A stretch of 64,000 nt of DNA, from NCBI GenBank assembly GCA_964508715.1, contig CAZDUX010000006.1, forward strand, positions 1-64,000, given 5' to 3'. Below the pieces are notes generated by a model. That model saw only the letters and a program-made list of their open reading frames with translations. It was not told the origin of the DNA and made no database searches. Source of the stretch: JAKALX01 sp964508715 (lineage in GTDB: Bacteria; Chloroflexota; Dehalococcoidia; Tepidiformales; Tepidiformaceae). Both the position numbers and the translations under genes were made by a program. Shown piece after piece: positions 43,537-51,043 of the stretch (its first letter is position 1; each line of letters starts with the position of its first letter).

Positions 43537-44226
43537 ATGAGCCGTATCCTCAATGCCGACGAGGCCACCGTTCACCTCCGCGCAAACGACCCGGTGATGG
43601 ACCGCATCATCGCGGCCATTGGGCCGTTCGGGATGCGAGAGGACAGTGCCGACAGCTTTCGCTCGCTCTCCCGGTCGATCGTTTACCAGCAGCTGAGCGG
43701 GAAGGCTGCGGGGACGATCTTTGGCCGGTTCATCGCTCTCTTCGAGCCGGACCAGGAGTTCGATGCGGGGGTAACACGTACCGACCCCGCGTGGGTGCCG
43801 CTCGAGCGGGAGTTTCCGAAGCCCGAGGCGCTCCTTGCCCGGACGGATGACGAGTTACGCGGGGTGGGTCTTTCGCGCCAGAAGATCGCGTCGCTCCGGT
43901 CGCTGGCGGAGCACTTCGCGAGCGGCGAACTGGGGAACGAACGGTTCGATCACTGGGAGGACGAGGAGATCGTGGCGCACCTGACGCGGGTGCGGGGTAT
44001 TGGCCGGTGGACGGCGGAGATGTTCCTGATGTTCCACCTGCGGCGGCCCGATGTGCTGCCGGTGAATGATGTGGGTATCAACCGCGCGATCAAGAACCAG
44101 TACGGGCTGGAAGCGCTACCGGGCCCGGGCGACGTGCAGGCGATTGGTGCTGCGTGGCGGCCGTTCGCAACCGTGGCCTGCTGGTACCTGTGGCGTACGG
44201 AGGACACGAAGCTCCCGGCCGAGTGA
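43537..44226 (+). CDS. DNA-3-methyladenine glycosylase (AlkA-like, HhH-GPD)
   Basis: A 229-residue base-excision repair glycosylase. SRSIVYQQLSGKAAGTIFGRF opens the HhH-GPD domain; VRGIGRWTAEMFLMFHL is the helix-hairpin-helix and LPVNDVGINRAI holds the catalytic Asp. It removes alkylated purines. The N-terminal beta domain of E. coli AlkA is missing, as in yeast Mag-type and many short bacterial homologues. The ATG at 43537 is chosen by alignment; TACCCT ends 9 nt upstream. Confidence 0.92.
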   Translation: MSRILNADEATVHLRANDPVMDRIIAAIGPFGMREDSADSFRSLSRSIVYQQLSGKAAGTIFGRFIALFEPDQEFDAGVTRTDPAWVPLEREFPKPEALLARTDDELRGVGLSRQKIASLRSLAEHFASGELGNERFDHWEDEEIVAHLTRVRGIGRWTAEMFLMFHLRRPDVLPVNDVGINRAIKNQYGLEALPGPGDVQAIGAAWRPFATVACWYLWRTEDTKLPAE

Positions 44227-44368
44227 GGGGGGAACCGCCTACAGGCCTGCCTCGCGGGCGCGGATAGATAAAGGCGATGTTGGTGATGACGAGGATGGCG
44301 ACGGCCCAGGTGAGCTGAGGGGGGCGGTGGATGGCCGGTTTGGTGGCGGCGATGGCGGACGATGTCAT
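44090..44368 (-). CDS. Small single-helix membrane peptide, possibly frameshifted
   Basis: The frame opens MTSSAIAATKPAIHRPPQLT and continues with a membrane helix WAVAILVITNIAFIYP, with GAGGG 7 nt before the ATG. After the helix the predicted tail becomes Arg/Pro-rich and runs 137 nt antisense through the end of the glycosylase gene. In the neighbouring frame the same region reads RAREAGL and stops at 44239, which would give a tidy 42-residue protein clear of the glycosylase gene. One extra C near 44260 would explain this. Either reading is tentative. Confidence 0.4.
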   Translation of the reverse strand: MTSSAIAATKPAIHRPPQLTWAVAILVITNIAFIYPRPRGRPVGGSPLTRPGASCPPYATGTSRPRLRTAATQHQSPARRPGPVALPARTGS

Positions 44369-44438
44369 TGCAAACCCTCTGGTGCCGGTGCGTCGTGGAC
44401 ACTCTGCGCGGACAGGCGATGGGGTGTCATCAGCACAA

Positions 44439-44456
44439 TTCCCGGTGTCCCGGGAA
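44439..44456. promoter_or_regulatory. Inverted repeat in the response-regulator upstream gap
   Basis: TTCCCGG-TGTC-CCGGGAA is a perfect 7-bp inverted repeat within the 258-nt gap between the small membrane peptide and the response-regulator gene. It could be an operator for either; no other gene is visible in the gap. Confidence 0.3.
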
Positions 44457-44626
44457 GGAGTCCCGTGGGCGCCGGGAAGGTACGCATGGTGGCGCGGTGA
44501 GCGGTGCGGGGTGGGCGCCAGGGATGTTGTAACCGTTTTGTTGCGTTTGCTCGCTACCGTGGAACACCAATACGGGGGTTCGGGCTCACTATTTGCTGGT
44601 ATTGATACGAGCTACGGGGGACAGAA

Positions 44627-45370
44627 ATGACAGCAACCACGACAGAGCCGCTCGTACTGGCAGTCGATGACGATGCGGGAATCCTCCGTGTCATCTCGCT
44701 CGAACTCGGGGAGCAGGGTTTCCGGGTGGTCACCCACACGAAGGGCGAGGAGGCGATTGCCTTCGCCCGGGAGGAGCGCCCGGACATCGCGCTGGTCGAC
44801 CTGATGATGCCGGACCTGAACGGTGTCGAGGTGATGAAGCGGCTGCGGAAGGAACGGAACGTCCCGGTTATCTTCGTGACGGCGCGCGATCGCGACGCGG
44901 AGAAGGTTCGAGGGCTCGAACTCGGCGCTGACGATTACGTGGTAAAGCCGTTCGGGCCAGAGGAACTGGGCGCGCGCATCCGGGCGGTCTTGCGGCGAAT
45001 TAATGCTGCGCCGAGTGAGCCGCACGTGGTGCGCGCAGGCGAGGTGGCGGTGGACCTCGGGAAGCGGATTGTCTATCGCAACGGTGCGCCGGTTTCGCTG
45101 ACGCGCACGGAGTGGTTGCTGATGCACCATTTCGCGTTGCATCCGGGCAAGGTGCTGCTCTACCAGGACATCCTGGCGAAGGTCTGGGGGCCGGAATATC
45201 GTGACGACGCGCAGTACCTGCGTGTCTGGGTTTCGCGGCTGCGGGCGAAGCTGGAAAGGAATCCGGGCCAGCCGGAGATTATCAAGACGCACATGGGGAT
45301 TGGCTACACGTTCGTCGTCGATGAAGATGCCGGAGGCCGTGGGGAGCAGGCCGAAGCGTTCGTGGCCTGA
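44627..45370 (+). CDS. OmpR/KdpE-family response regulator (orphan)
   Basis: A 247-residue two-domain regulator. The receiver domain keeps the acidic pair DDD (14-16), phospho-acceptor Asp58 in LVDLMMP, Thr in VTA and Lys107 in VKPFG. The winged-helix effector domain (about 140-232) shows LTRTEWLLMHHFALHPGKVLLYQDILAKVWG and YLRVWVSRLRAKLE ending in GIGYTFV. KdpE and other OmpR-type proteins share this pattern. No histidine kinase gene is adjacent, so the partner is unknown. GGGGGA precedes the ATG. Confidence 0.92.
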   Translation: MTATTTEPLVLAVDDDAGILRVISLELGEQGFRVVTHTKGEEAIAFAREERPDIALVDLMMPDLNGVEVMKRLRKERNVPVIFVTARDRDAEKVRGLELGADDYVVKPFGPEELGARIRAVLRRINAAPSEPHVVRAGEVAVDLGKRIVYRNGAPVSLTRTEWLLMHHFALHPGKVLLYQDILAKVWGPEYRDDAQYLRVWVSRLRAKLERNPGQPEIIKTHMGIGYTFVVDEDAGGRGEQAEAFVA

Positions 45371-45504
45371 CGGAGACATGGGAGGGGACGGTGAAGCCGC
45401 GGGCTGCGAGGCTCGCGGCTTCGCCACGCCTGGAAACCGTCATCTGTTGACCGGGTGAAGTGTGTCCCTTCGGCTTTCGCGAGCCTGGCCGGGAGACTCG
45501 GGGG

Positions 45505-46155
45505 ATGGCGGGGGTGTGTGGTGCGCCAACGAAATCAGGCGGGAAGTGCTCATTCGAGGCGGCACGGTGCCCGCACCCGTGGCACAGGCGGATGCGCGAG
45601 GCAGAGCCCCGTCGGCAGGAGCAGCCGGCCGGTGCGGGCGATCTGCCGGCTGCCGTTGTGGCGCGCGACCTGCGCGAGACTGGCTGGTGGGTGATCGAGC
45701 GGCTTACGACGGCCGTCGAGTTCGAATCGAAAGAGGGGGCAGTGGTGGCAACCGTGCTGCGCGTGCTCGCGGGGCTCGGGCCATCGCCGCTGGCTGAAGA
45801 GGAGGCACTGGCCGAGGTGGAGCTGCGGGGGCGGCTGGCGCACGGGCTGCCGCCTGCATCGGCCGCCGAGTGGGAGCGGGTGATGCAGGCGTTCGAGCCC
45901 GGTGCGGTCGACGAGTTTCGGCGCTGGGAGGCCGAGGACGAGCGGCTGGCGCTACTGCTGGAAGGTGATGGAGACGACCGAGGTGAGCCAGAGGTCGGGC
46001 TCCGATTCGCTGGAGATGGCGTTGAGGTGGCCCGAGGCGTCGGACACGAGGAGTGTGTTATTTCCGAGGTCCTTGAGGAGGCCGCGCATGAAGCCGGCGC
46101 GTTTGCCATCGGCACGGATGCCCTGGATGGTGACCATGCTCCCTGGCGAGGCTGA
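45505..46155 (+). CDS. Small CGAPTKSGG-motif protein (unknown)
   Basis: Up to 216 residues. The start MAGVCGAPTKSGGKCSFEAARCPHPWH has a C-G-A-x-T-x-x-G-x-x-C pattern seen in small phage- and plasmid-associated proteins, perhaps a zinc knuckle. Residues about 40-150 are helical and acidic (ELRGRLAHGLPPASAAEWERVMQAFEPGAVDEFRRWEAEDERLALLL). Beyond about residue 150 the frame runs antisense through the end of the lipoprotein gene on the other strand, where its composition becomes unreliable, so the true end is uncertain. GGGAG and GGGGG precede the ATG. Function unknown. Confidence 0.5.
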   Translation: MAGVCGAPTKSGGKCSFEAARCPHPWHRRMREAEPRRQEQPAGAGDLPAAVVARDLRETGWWVIERLTTAVEFESKEGAVVATVLRVLAGLGPSPLAEEEALAEVELRGRLAHGLPPASAAEWERVMQAFEPGAVDEFRRWEAEDERLALLLEGDGDDRGEPEVGLRFAGDGVEVARGVGHEECVISEVLEEAAHEAGAFAIGTDALDGDHAPWRG

Positions 46156-46518
46156 GGCCTTGTCGCCGAGCGCCTGGACGGTGATACCCGAGTACTCCTT
46201 GCCGCCGGCGGTGAGCTTCGTCGTGGGGTAGCTCTCGAGGTCCGCGCGGGTCGGTGTCAGTGTTGTTTTCCCGGCGACGATGGTAAGGACCACGCCATCA
46301 GCGGGGACGGGGGTTGGGGTGGGGAGCACGCGGTCCTCGACGGTTGGCTGGGCGAGGCCCTCCTTGCCGGGCTCGGTGGTGGGTGTGGCTGACGCGGCGC
46401 TGGTTGCGGCGCCGGTAGCGGGCGGTTTCTTGTCGTTATCGCTGCCACCGCAGGCGGCGGAGAGCAGGGGGACGGAGAGCAAAGCGGCTGCCAGGGCAGC
46501 CATCAGGAAGCGAGCCAT
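45952..46518 (-). CDS. Predicted lipoprotein with a molybdopterin-oxidoreductase-like fold fragment
   Basis: A 188-residue lipoprotein: MARFLMAALAAALLSVPLLSAAC gives a lipobox Cys23, followed by a Thr/Pro/Ala linker to about residue 75. The remainder (VLTIVAGKTTLTPTRADLESYPTTKLTAGGKEYSGITVQALGDKA) resembles the sulfite-oxidase/molybdopterin-binding core in its substrate-free, cofactor-less form, but lacks the molybdenum Cys. Role unknown; a surface binding protein is a guess. Its 3' end overlaps the plus-strand small gene by about 200 nt. Confidence 0.7.
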   Translation of the reverse strand: MARFLMAALAAALLSVPLLSAACGGSDNDKKPPATGAATSAASATPTTEPGKEGLAQPTVEDRVLPTPTPVPADGVVLTIVAGKTTLTPTRADLESYPTTKLTAGGKEYSGITVQALGDKASASPGSMVTIQGIRADGKRAGFMRGLLKDLGNNTLLVSDASGHLNAISSESEPDLWLTSVVSITFQQ

Positions 46519-46594
46519 TCATCCTCCGGGTTGGGGGCGCTTCGAGGGTAGGGCGGGTCCCCGCGAGCGGGCAACCGCGGCGTAAACCGCGGGT

Positions 46595-47590
46595 TTAGGG
46601 ATGGCTCGTGGCGGATGGGGTTGCCGAACTGGCGGGTGATGCCGTTGGCGTTGCGGCCGGGGTTTCGGAGGGGTTTGGCGAGGCGGTTGCGGTTGGCTCG
46701 GGTGTCGAAGTGGCGGTCGCGGTGGGTTGCGGTGTGGCGCTCTTTGCCGGGCTTGCATCGGGCGAAGGGGAAGCGGTCTTCGTCGCAGTGCTACTGGCGG
46801 TTGGGCTTGCGGCCGGTGAGGCTGTGGCTGTCGCGGTTGGCGTGGCGATTGGGCTGAGCGCGGTGGTGACGGCGTCGTCGACGGCGGCGCTGGCGGCCTT
46901 GACCGATGGGTCGAGGGCCGGCTTCACGGCACGCACATCGCTAAAGACGGTCTTGCTGGTATCGGCGATGGCCTTGACGCGGGCCTGTTGGAAGTCATCG
47001 AGGGGTTGCTGGCGAGCGAGGTCGGCGATCGCCTGGGCTTCACGCTGGAGGCTTGCGAGGTCGGAGGCGCTGACATCGCCGCGGCTGGTGCGGGTCTTGA
47101 TTTCGTAGACGCGTGCCTCGGCCTGGCGAAGCTGGATATCGACGCGCTCGTTGCCGTTGGAGAGGGCGTACTGGAGGCGTTCGTTGGCGATCTTGAAGGT
47201 GTAGTTCCAATCGCCGGGGACGGCTTCGCCGGCGGTGACAAAGCCGAGGGTGATGGCGCCAACGATTCCCGTGGCGGCCAGTACTCCGAGGCTGGCGAAG
47301 GCCGTGCGCAGGGGCGAGACGGTGGCCGGGGCGACCGGTTGGGCGGCGGCTCTGCCCGCAGCGATGAAGCGGCTCTTGAGGGTGCCTTCGAAGTAGTAGC
47401 TGGGAGGGGCGAAAGCGATGGCGTCGGTGAGTTCGCCGGTGAAGGCGAGTTCATCGCGGAGCCAGTCGGCATCTTCGGGGAAAAGGCCGAGGACGAAATC
47501 GAGGTCGAGGCCGTCGTCGATGAGGGCCTGGGCTTCGGCGAAGACGGTATCGTGCTGGCTGGCCTTGTGTTCGAAGAGGTGGCGAAGCAT
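46595..47590 (-). CDS. DUF5667 membrane protein, probable anti-sigma partner
   Basis: A 331-residue single-pass membrane protein. A cytoplasmic N-terminal region (1-90) is followed by a helix (LGVLAATGIVGAITLGFVTAGE, about 100-121), then the DUF5667 segment AVPGDWNYTFKIANERLQYALSNGNERVDIQLRQAEARVYEIKTR and a helical stalk. The last 100 residues are Thr/Pro/Ser/Ala low complexity. The ATG overlaps the stop of the ECF sigma gene by one base (TGATG), so the pair is translationally coupled, which suggests it holds or releases that sigma factor. The mechanism is inferred from position. Confidence 0.8.
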   Translation of the reverse strand: MLRHLFEHKASQHDTVFAEAQALIDDGLDLDFVLGLFPEDADWLRDELAFTGELTDAIAFAPPSYYFEGTLKSRFIAAGRAAAQPVAPATVSPLRTAFASLGVLAATGIVGAITLGFVTAGEAVPGDWNYTFKIANERLQYALSNGNERVDIQLRQAEARVYEIKTRTSRGDVSASDLASLQREAQAIADLARQQPLDDFQQARVKAIADTSKTVFSDVRAVKPALDPSVKAASAAVDDAVTTALSPIATPTATATASPAASPTASSTATKTASPSPDASPAKSATPQPTATATSTPEPTATASPNPSETPAATPTASPASSATPSATSHP

Positions 47591-48156
47591 CAGTCGCGCC
47601 TCACCATCTGCTGGAGTTTTGCGATCGCCTTGTGCTGGAGGACTTTCACGTTGTTTTCGGTCTTCTTGAGCGCCTGGGCGGTTTCGGCGACGGAGAGGCC
47701 GGCGCCGAAGCGAAGGGCGATAACCTGGCGCTGGGCTTCGGGGAGTTTTTCCGCTGCCTCGCGAACGACCGCGATGGTGAGTGCCGTCTCGACCTCGGTC
47801 ACGTGGTCGGCGCTGGCATCGGGAATAAACTCATCGAGGGGAGAAGTGGCCGAGCGGACCTTCTGTCTGCGCACGTGGGAGACGACCTCGTTGCGTGCGA
47901 TGCGAAAGACCCAGGCGCCGAAAGGCAATCCGCGGAACTCGAAGCTGCCGAGGTTGTCGATGATCCGGAGGAATATCTCCTCGGTGACATCTTCGGCGTC
48001 TTCGGTGTTCGAGAGGCGAGTGGCGACGTAGCGGTAGACGCGCGGAAAGTATGTTTCATACAACTCGCCGAGCGCTGCCTGATCGCCTCGTTGAGCGGCG
48101 AGAACGACTGCCTGCTCATCGAACCCGGACGCCAGCTCTTCAACCGGGTTATTCAT
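47590..48156 (-). CDS. ECF RNA polymerase sigma factor
   Basis: A 188-residue ECF sigma factor. Region 2 is ALGELYETYFPRVYRYVATRLSNTEDAEDVTEEIFLRIIDNLGSFEFRGLPFGAWVFRIARNEVVSHVRRQ; region 4 is LPEAQRQVIALRFGAGLSVAETAQALKKTENNVKVLQHKAIAKLQQ. The ATG at 48156 fits better than the TTG one codon earlier, with an AGGGGGC upstream. It is coupled to the DUF5667 gene. Targets are not identifiable here. Confidence 0.93.
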   Translation of the reverse strand: MNNPVEELASGFDEQAVVLAAQRGDQAALGELYETYFPRVYRYVATRLSNTEDAEDVTEEIFLRIIDNLGSFEFRGLPFGAWVFRIARNEVVSHVRRQKVRSATSPLDEFIPDASADHVTEVETALTIAVVREAAEKLPEAQRQVIALRFGAGLSVAETAQALKKTENNVKVLQHKAIAKLQQMVRRD

Positions 48157-48270
48157 CAAGCCCCCTGGACTGTGCCTCTGGACTTCTCCCTAAGCCCCGA
48201 CCGTCCTCCTTTCGAGCATAGCCAGCCTTGCGGGCTGTGTACTAGAGATAACGCCGGTCTCTTGAAAAAG

Positions 48271-49233
48271 TTAACGGAGGGAGGGGGCGAGAGGGCGAGA
48301 GGGCGAATGGGCGAGAGGGCGAATGGGCGAGAGGGCGAATGGGCGAGAGGGCGAATGGGCGAATGGGCGAATGGGCGAATGGGTGAGAGGGTGAGAGGGC
48401 GAATGGGCCCGGCCATTGGCCCTCTCGCTGCCGGTGGCCGAATGGCCGGTGTAGCGGGGGTTGCGCTTTTCGAGGAACGACTGGATGGACTCCTTTGCGT
48501 CGTTGGTGGCACGGCGGCCGATTTCGATGGCGCGGATCTCGTAGCGGAGTTGGTCATCGAAATCGGCGTCGAGGCTGTGCTGGACGGAGCGCTTCGACAT
48601 CATGGCGGCGATTGGCGGGTGGGCGGCGATCTGGGCGGCGATGGCCTGGGCTTCGCTGACGAGTGAGTCGTGGGCGACGAGGCGCTGGAGGAGGCCCATG
48701 CGGTGAGCTTCATCGGCCTGGACGCTGCGGCTCGTGAGGATCATATCGAGCGCGTTGCCTGTGCCGACGATGCGGGGGAGGAAGTAGGTCATACCGGCAT
48801 CGGGCGCGAGTGCGCGTTCGATGAAGACGGTCTTGAAGCGGGCGTTTTCGCTGCCAATGCGGATATCGCAGGCGAGGGCGAGGGACATGCCTGCACCTGC
48901 GGCGACTCCGTTGATGGCGGCGATGGTGGGCTTGTCAATCAAATAGACAGCGCGTGCCTGGCGGCCGACCCAGCTATCCTCGTCCATCATCTCCTGCCAG
49001 GTTGGCTCCTGGCCCTCTGGCCGGGGGCCGGAGAGGTCGGCGCCGGAGCAGAAGCCGCGGCCCGCACCGGTGAAGACGATCGCGCGGACCGCGTCGTCGT
49101 GCTTGAGTTCGTGGCAGACATCGAGGATGTCTTTCTGGAGGCCGCGGCTGAGGGCGTTGAGCTTTTCGGGGCGATTGAGGGTGACGGTGGCGACGTGGTC
49201 CTGGATGTCGAGCGTGAGGTCGGTGTAAGCCAT
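48271..49233 (-). CDS. Enoyl-CoA hydratase with repeat-array-encoded tail
   Basis: The first 264 residues are a normal crotonase-fold hydratase: GFCSGADLSG (oxyanion loop 1), AINGVAAGAGMSLALACDIRIG (loop 2), FIERALAPDAGMTYFLPRIVG with the catalytic Glu pair region, ending FLEKRNPRYTGH, where relatives stop. Here no stop occurs and translation continues 56 residues (265-320) through octamer array 3 as repeats such as SPIRPFAH and SPSRPLA. Eight nt times three gives an 8-residue period, and this frame of the array has no stop codons. The tail is probably an accidental read-through product of array growth into the 3' end. The core is confidently an enoyl-CoA hydratase. Confidence 0.85.
   Translation of the reverse strand: MAYTDLTLDIQDHVATVTLNRPEKLNALSRGLQKDILDVCHELKHDDAVRAIVFTGAGRGFCSGADLSGPRPEGQEPTWQEMMDEDSWVGRQARAVYLIDKPTIAAINGVAAGAGMSLALACDIRIGSENARFKTVFIERALAPDAGMTYFLPRIVGTGNALDMILTSRSVQADEAHRMGLLQRLVAHDSLVSEAQAIAAQIAAHPPIAAMMSKRSVQHSLDADFDDQLRYEIRAIEIGRRATNDAKESIQSFLEKRNPRYTGHSATGSERANGRAHSPSHPLTHSPIRPFAHSPSRPFALSPIRPLAHSPSRPLAPSLR
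48287..48406 (+). repeat. Octamer array 3, 15 units
   Basis: Fifteen contiguous 8-nt units, 120 nt, GCGAGAGG and GCGAATGG, with two GTGAGAGG near the right end. Same orientation as the other arrays. It encodes, on the minus strand, the tail of the hydratase, and lies upstream of the sigma factor gene. Confidence 0.95.
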
Positions 49234-49290
49234 GGTTGGTTCCTCGAATGGTGGTGGCGAAAGTCAACGCTTTTCGGGAGCGGGTGTAAA

Positions 49291-49379
49291 GCGAGAGGGC
49301 GCGTTTGGCGAAAGGGCGAAAGGGCGAAAGGGCGAATGGGTGAGCGGGCGAAAGGGCGAGTGGGCGAATGGGCGAGGGG
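49291..49379 (+). repeat. Octamer array 4 (degenerate)
   Basis: About ten 8-nt units with GCGAAAGG predominating, plus GCGAATGG, GCGAGAGG and variants; one 9-nt interruption. It lies upstream of the hydratase start and upstream of the nuo promoter. Confidence 0.9.
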
Positions 49380-49393
49380 GTCTTGCCGGAAAC

Positions 49394-49422
49394 TTGCCGC
49401 CCCCAACGTCCGGCGGTATCTT
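49394..49422 (+). promoter_or_regulatory. nuo operon promoter
   Basis: TTGCCG (49394-49399), 17-nt spacer, TATCTT (49417-49422). Start would be near 49429, leaving about a 144-nt leader to nuoA. Confidence 0.65.
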
Positions 49423-49498
49423 CTTGTGTGCCAAATCACAAGCAAACTGACCGGGCGTTTACCGGTTAGAGAGCCTGGGAGTCCGGATTTTCATGACC

Positions 49499-49542
49499 AG
49501 CGGAGCCGCTTCGCCCACCAGCGTACCGGGGCTCCGCTTTTT
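49499..49542 (+). terminator. Terminator-like hairpin in the nuo leader (possible attenuator)
   Basis: AGCGGAGCC (49499-49507) pairs with GGCTCCGCT (49530-49538), followed by TTTTT. It stands between the nuo promoter and nuoA with no plus-strand gene before it, so it may be an attenuator. The 22-nt loop is long for a plain terminator. GACCGGGCGTTTACCGG upstream (about 49449) could compete for pairing. Confidence 0.45.
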
Positions 49543-49572
49543 CCTGCGCCAAAGCGCTGAAAGGGCCGGCTC

Positions 49573-49935
49573 ATGAGCTTCTACGACCAGTGGTCCGCGA
49601 TCATGATCGCGTCGATCGCGGGGTTCATCCTCGTTTTCACGGCGCTCATCGGCACTCGCCTGCTGGCGCCCTTCGCGCGGGAACGTGCAAAGGCTGTGTC
49701 GTATGAGTGCGGCATGCTGCCGATTGGGCGGAACTGGGCGCAGGTCCACGTTCGCTACTACCTCATCGCCATCCTGTTCCTGATATTCGATGTGGAGACG
49801 GTCTTCATCTTTCCGTGGGCGATCACCTTCCTCGATTTCCCGAGGTTTGTGTTCTACGAGATGCTCGTCTTCATCGGTGTGCTGGCGCTGGGCCTTGGTT
49901 ACGCGTGGCGCCGTGGCGTATTGGAGTGGAAATGA
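49573..49935 (+). CDS. nuoA: NADH-quinone oxidoreductase subunit A
   Basis: A 120-residue membrane subunit with three predicted helices (IMIASIAGFILVFTALIGTRLLAP, YLIAILFLIFDVETVFIFPWAI, MLVFIGVLALGLGYAW). The loop after helix 1 keeps the YECGMLPIGRNWAQVHVRYY signature with its Cys near the quinone channel. First gene of an 11-gene operon, coupled to nuoB by ATGA overlap. AAAGGG precedes the ATG. Confidence 0.95.
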   Translation: MSFYDQWSAIMIASIAGFILVFTALIGTRLLAPFARERAKAVSYECGMLPIGRNWAQVHVRYYLIAILFLIFDVETVFIFPWAITFLDFPRFVFYEMLVFIGVLALGLGYAWRRGVLEWK

Positions 49936-50507
49936 CGCAGAAACAAGCCGCCCATGCGAATGTCCCGGCGTATGTGCCGGACTACGGCGCAGAAGCCCAG
50001 CGGCTCGAGCCTGTTGAGCTCCCGCAGGCGCGCTCGGCCTATAAGATCGTGCTCCCGGGCGTGGCCCAGGTTGGCGCTGACACCGTGATTGCGATGAGCC
50101 GCAAGTCGTCGCTCTGGCCGATGACGTTTGGCCTGGCCTGCTGCGCGATTGAGATGATCGGCACGTTCATGAGCAATCACGACCTCGACCGCTTCGGGAT
50201 TGTGCCGTGGGCGAGCCCCCGCCAGAGCGACGTGATGATCATCTCGGGCACCGTCACGAAGAAGATGGCTCCGGCGATCAAGCTGCTCTATGAGCAGATG
50301 CCGAACCCGAAGTGGGTGGTTTCCATGGGCGCCTGTGCCACGAATGGGGGCCCTTACACGGAGTACGACCGCGTGCTGCAGGGTGTCGACAAGATCATCC
50401 CGGTGGATATCTATGTGCCGGGTTGCCCGCCGCGCCCCGAGGCGCTTATCGATGGCCTTCTCGCGCTCCAGCGCAAGATCATGGAAGACAAGCGGATGGT
50501 CGGATGA
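49932..50507 (+). CDS. nuoB: NADH-quinone oxidoreductase subunit B
   Basis: A 191-residue subunit carrying cluster N2, the last Fe-S centre before quinone. The four ligands are the adjacent pair in LACCAIEM, the Cys in MGACATNGGPY and that in VPGCPPRPEAL. An N-terminal extension of about 35 residues (QAAHANVPAYVPDYGAEAQ) is not in most NuoB. The start ATG at 49932 overlaps the nuoA stop. Confidence 0.95.
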   Translation: MTQKQAAHANVPAYVPDYGAEAQRLEPVELPQARSAYKIVLPGVAQVGADTVIAMSRKSSLWPMTFGLACCAIEMIGTFMSNHDLDRFGIVPWASPRQSDVMIISGTVTKKMAPAIKLLYEQMPNPKWVVSMGACATNGGPYTEYDRVLQGVDKIIPVDIYVPGCPPRPEALIDGLLALQRKIMEDKRMVG

Positions 50508-51043
50508 CGCAGCAAGAGCAGAAATTGCCGTACCCGATTGGGACGCAGGTCCCGCGCCCTGAGCTTGCGAAGACGATTCAGCGCGCGCTTTCGAACGTCA
50601 CCATGGAGCTCGGGGAGACGAAGACCGATGTCGATATCCGGGTGACGCCTGACCAGCTGCTGGCGCTGATGCAGGGGCTGCGCGATCACAAGGACCTGAA
50701 GTTCGACCTGCTGCGCAACATCTCGGGGGTCGACCTCGTGGAGACGATGGCGCTCAAGTACAACCTGTACTCGTTCAAGTACGGCCACGCGGTCCAGGTG
50801 ACGGTGCCCACGGAAGCCGGGCACCCCGTGGTCCCGAGCCTGGTGAATCTCTGGCCGGCGGCCAACTGGCATGAGCGCGAGGCATCGGAGATGTTCGGTT
50901 TCGTGTTCGATGGCCACCCGGACCCGAGGAACCTGCTCCTCGAGGAAGACCTGCACATTCACCCGCTGCTCAAGGCGCACCCGCTCCAGAAGGGTGAGAT
51001 CTTCCAGGGCATCGAAGACACCAGCGCGGGGTTCAACTTCTAA
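50504..51043 (+). CDS. nuoC: NADH-quinone oxidoreductase subunit C
   Basis: A 179-residue peripheral-arm subunit (30 kDa homologue). LRNISGVDLVETMALKYNLYSF and NLWPAANWHEREASEMFGFVFDGHPDPRNLLLEEDL are the diagnostic segments. ATGA overlap with nuoB, and its TAA shares a base with the nuoD ATG. The first 40 residues are a divergent extension. Confidence 0.93.
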   Translation: MTQQEQKLPYPIGTQVPRPELAKTIQRALSNVTMELGETKTDVDIRVTPDQLLALMQGLRDHKDLKFDLLRNISGVDLVETMALKYNLYSFKYGHAVQVTVPTEAGHPVVPSLVNLWPAANWHEREASEMFGFVFDGHPDPRNLLLEEDLHIHPLLKAHPLQKGEIFQGIEDTSAGFNF

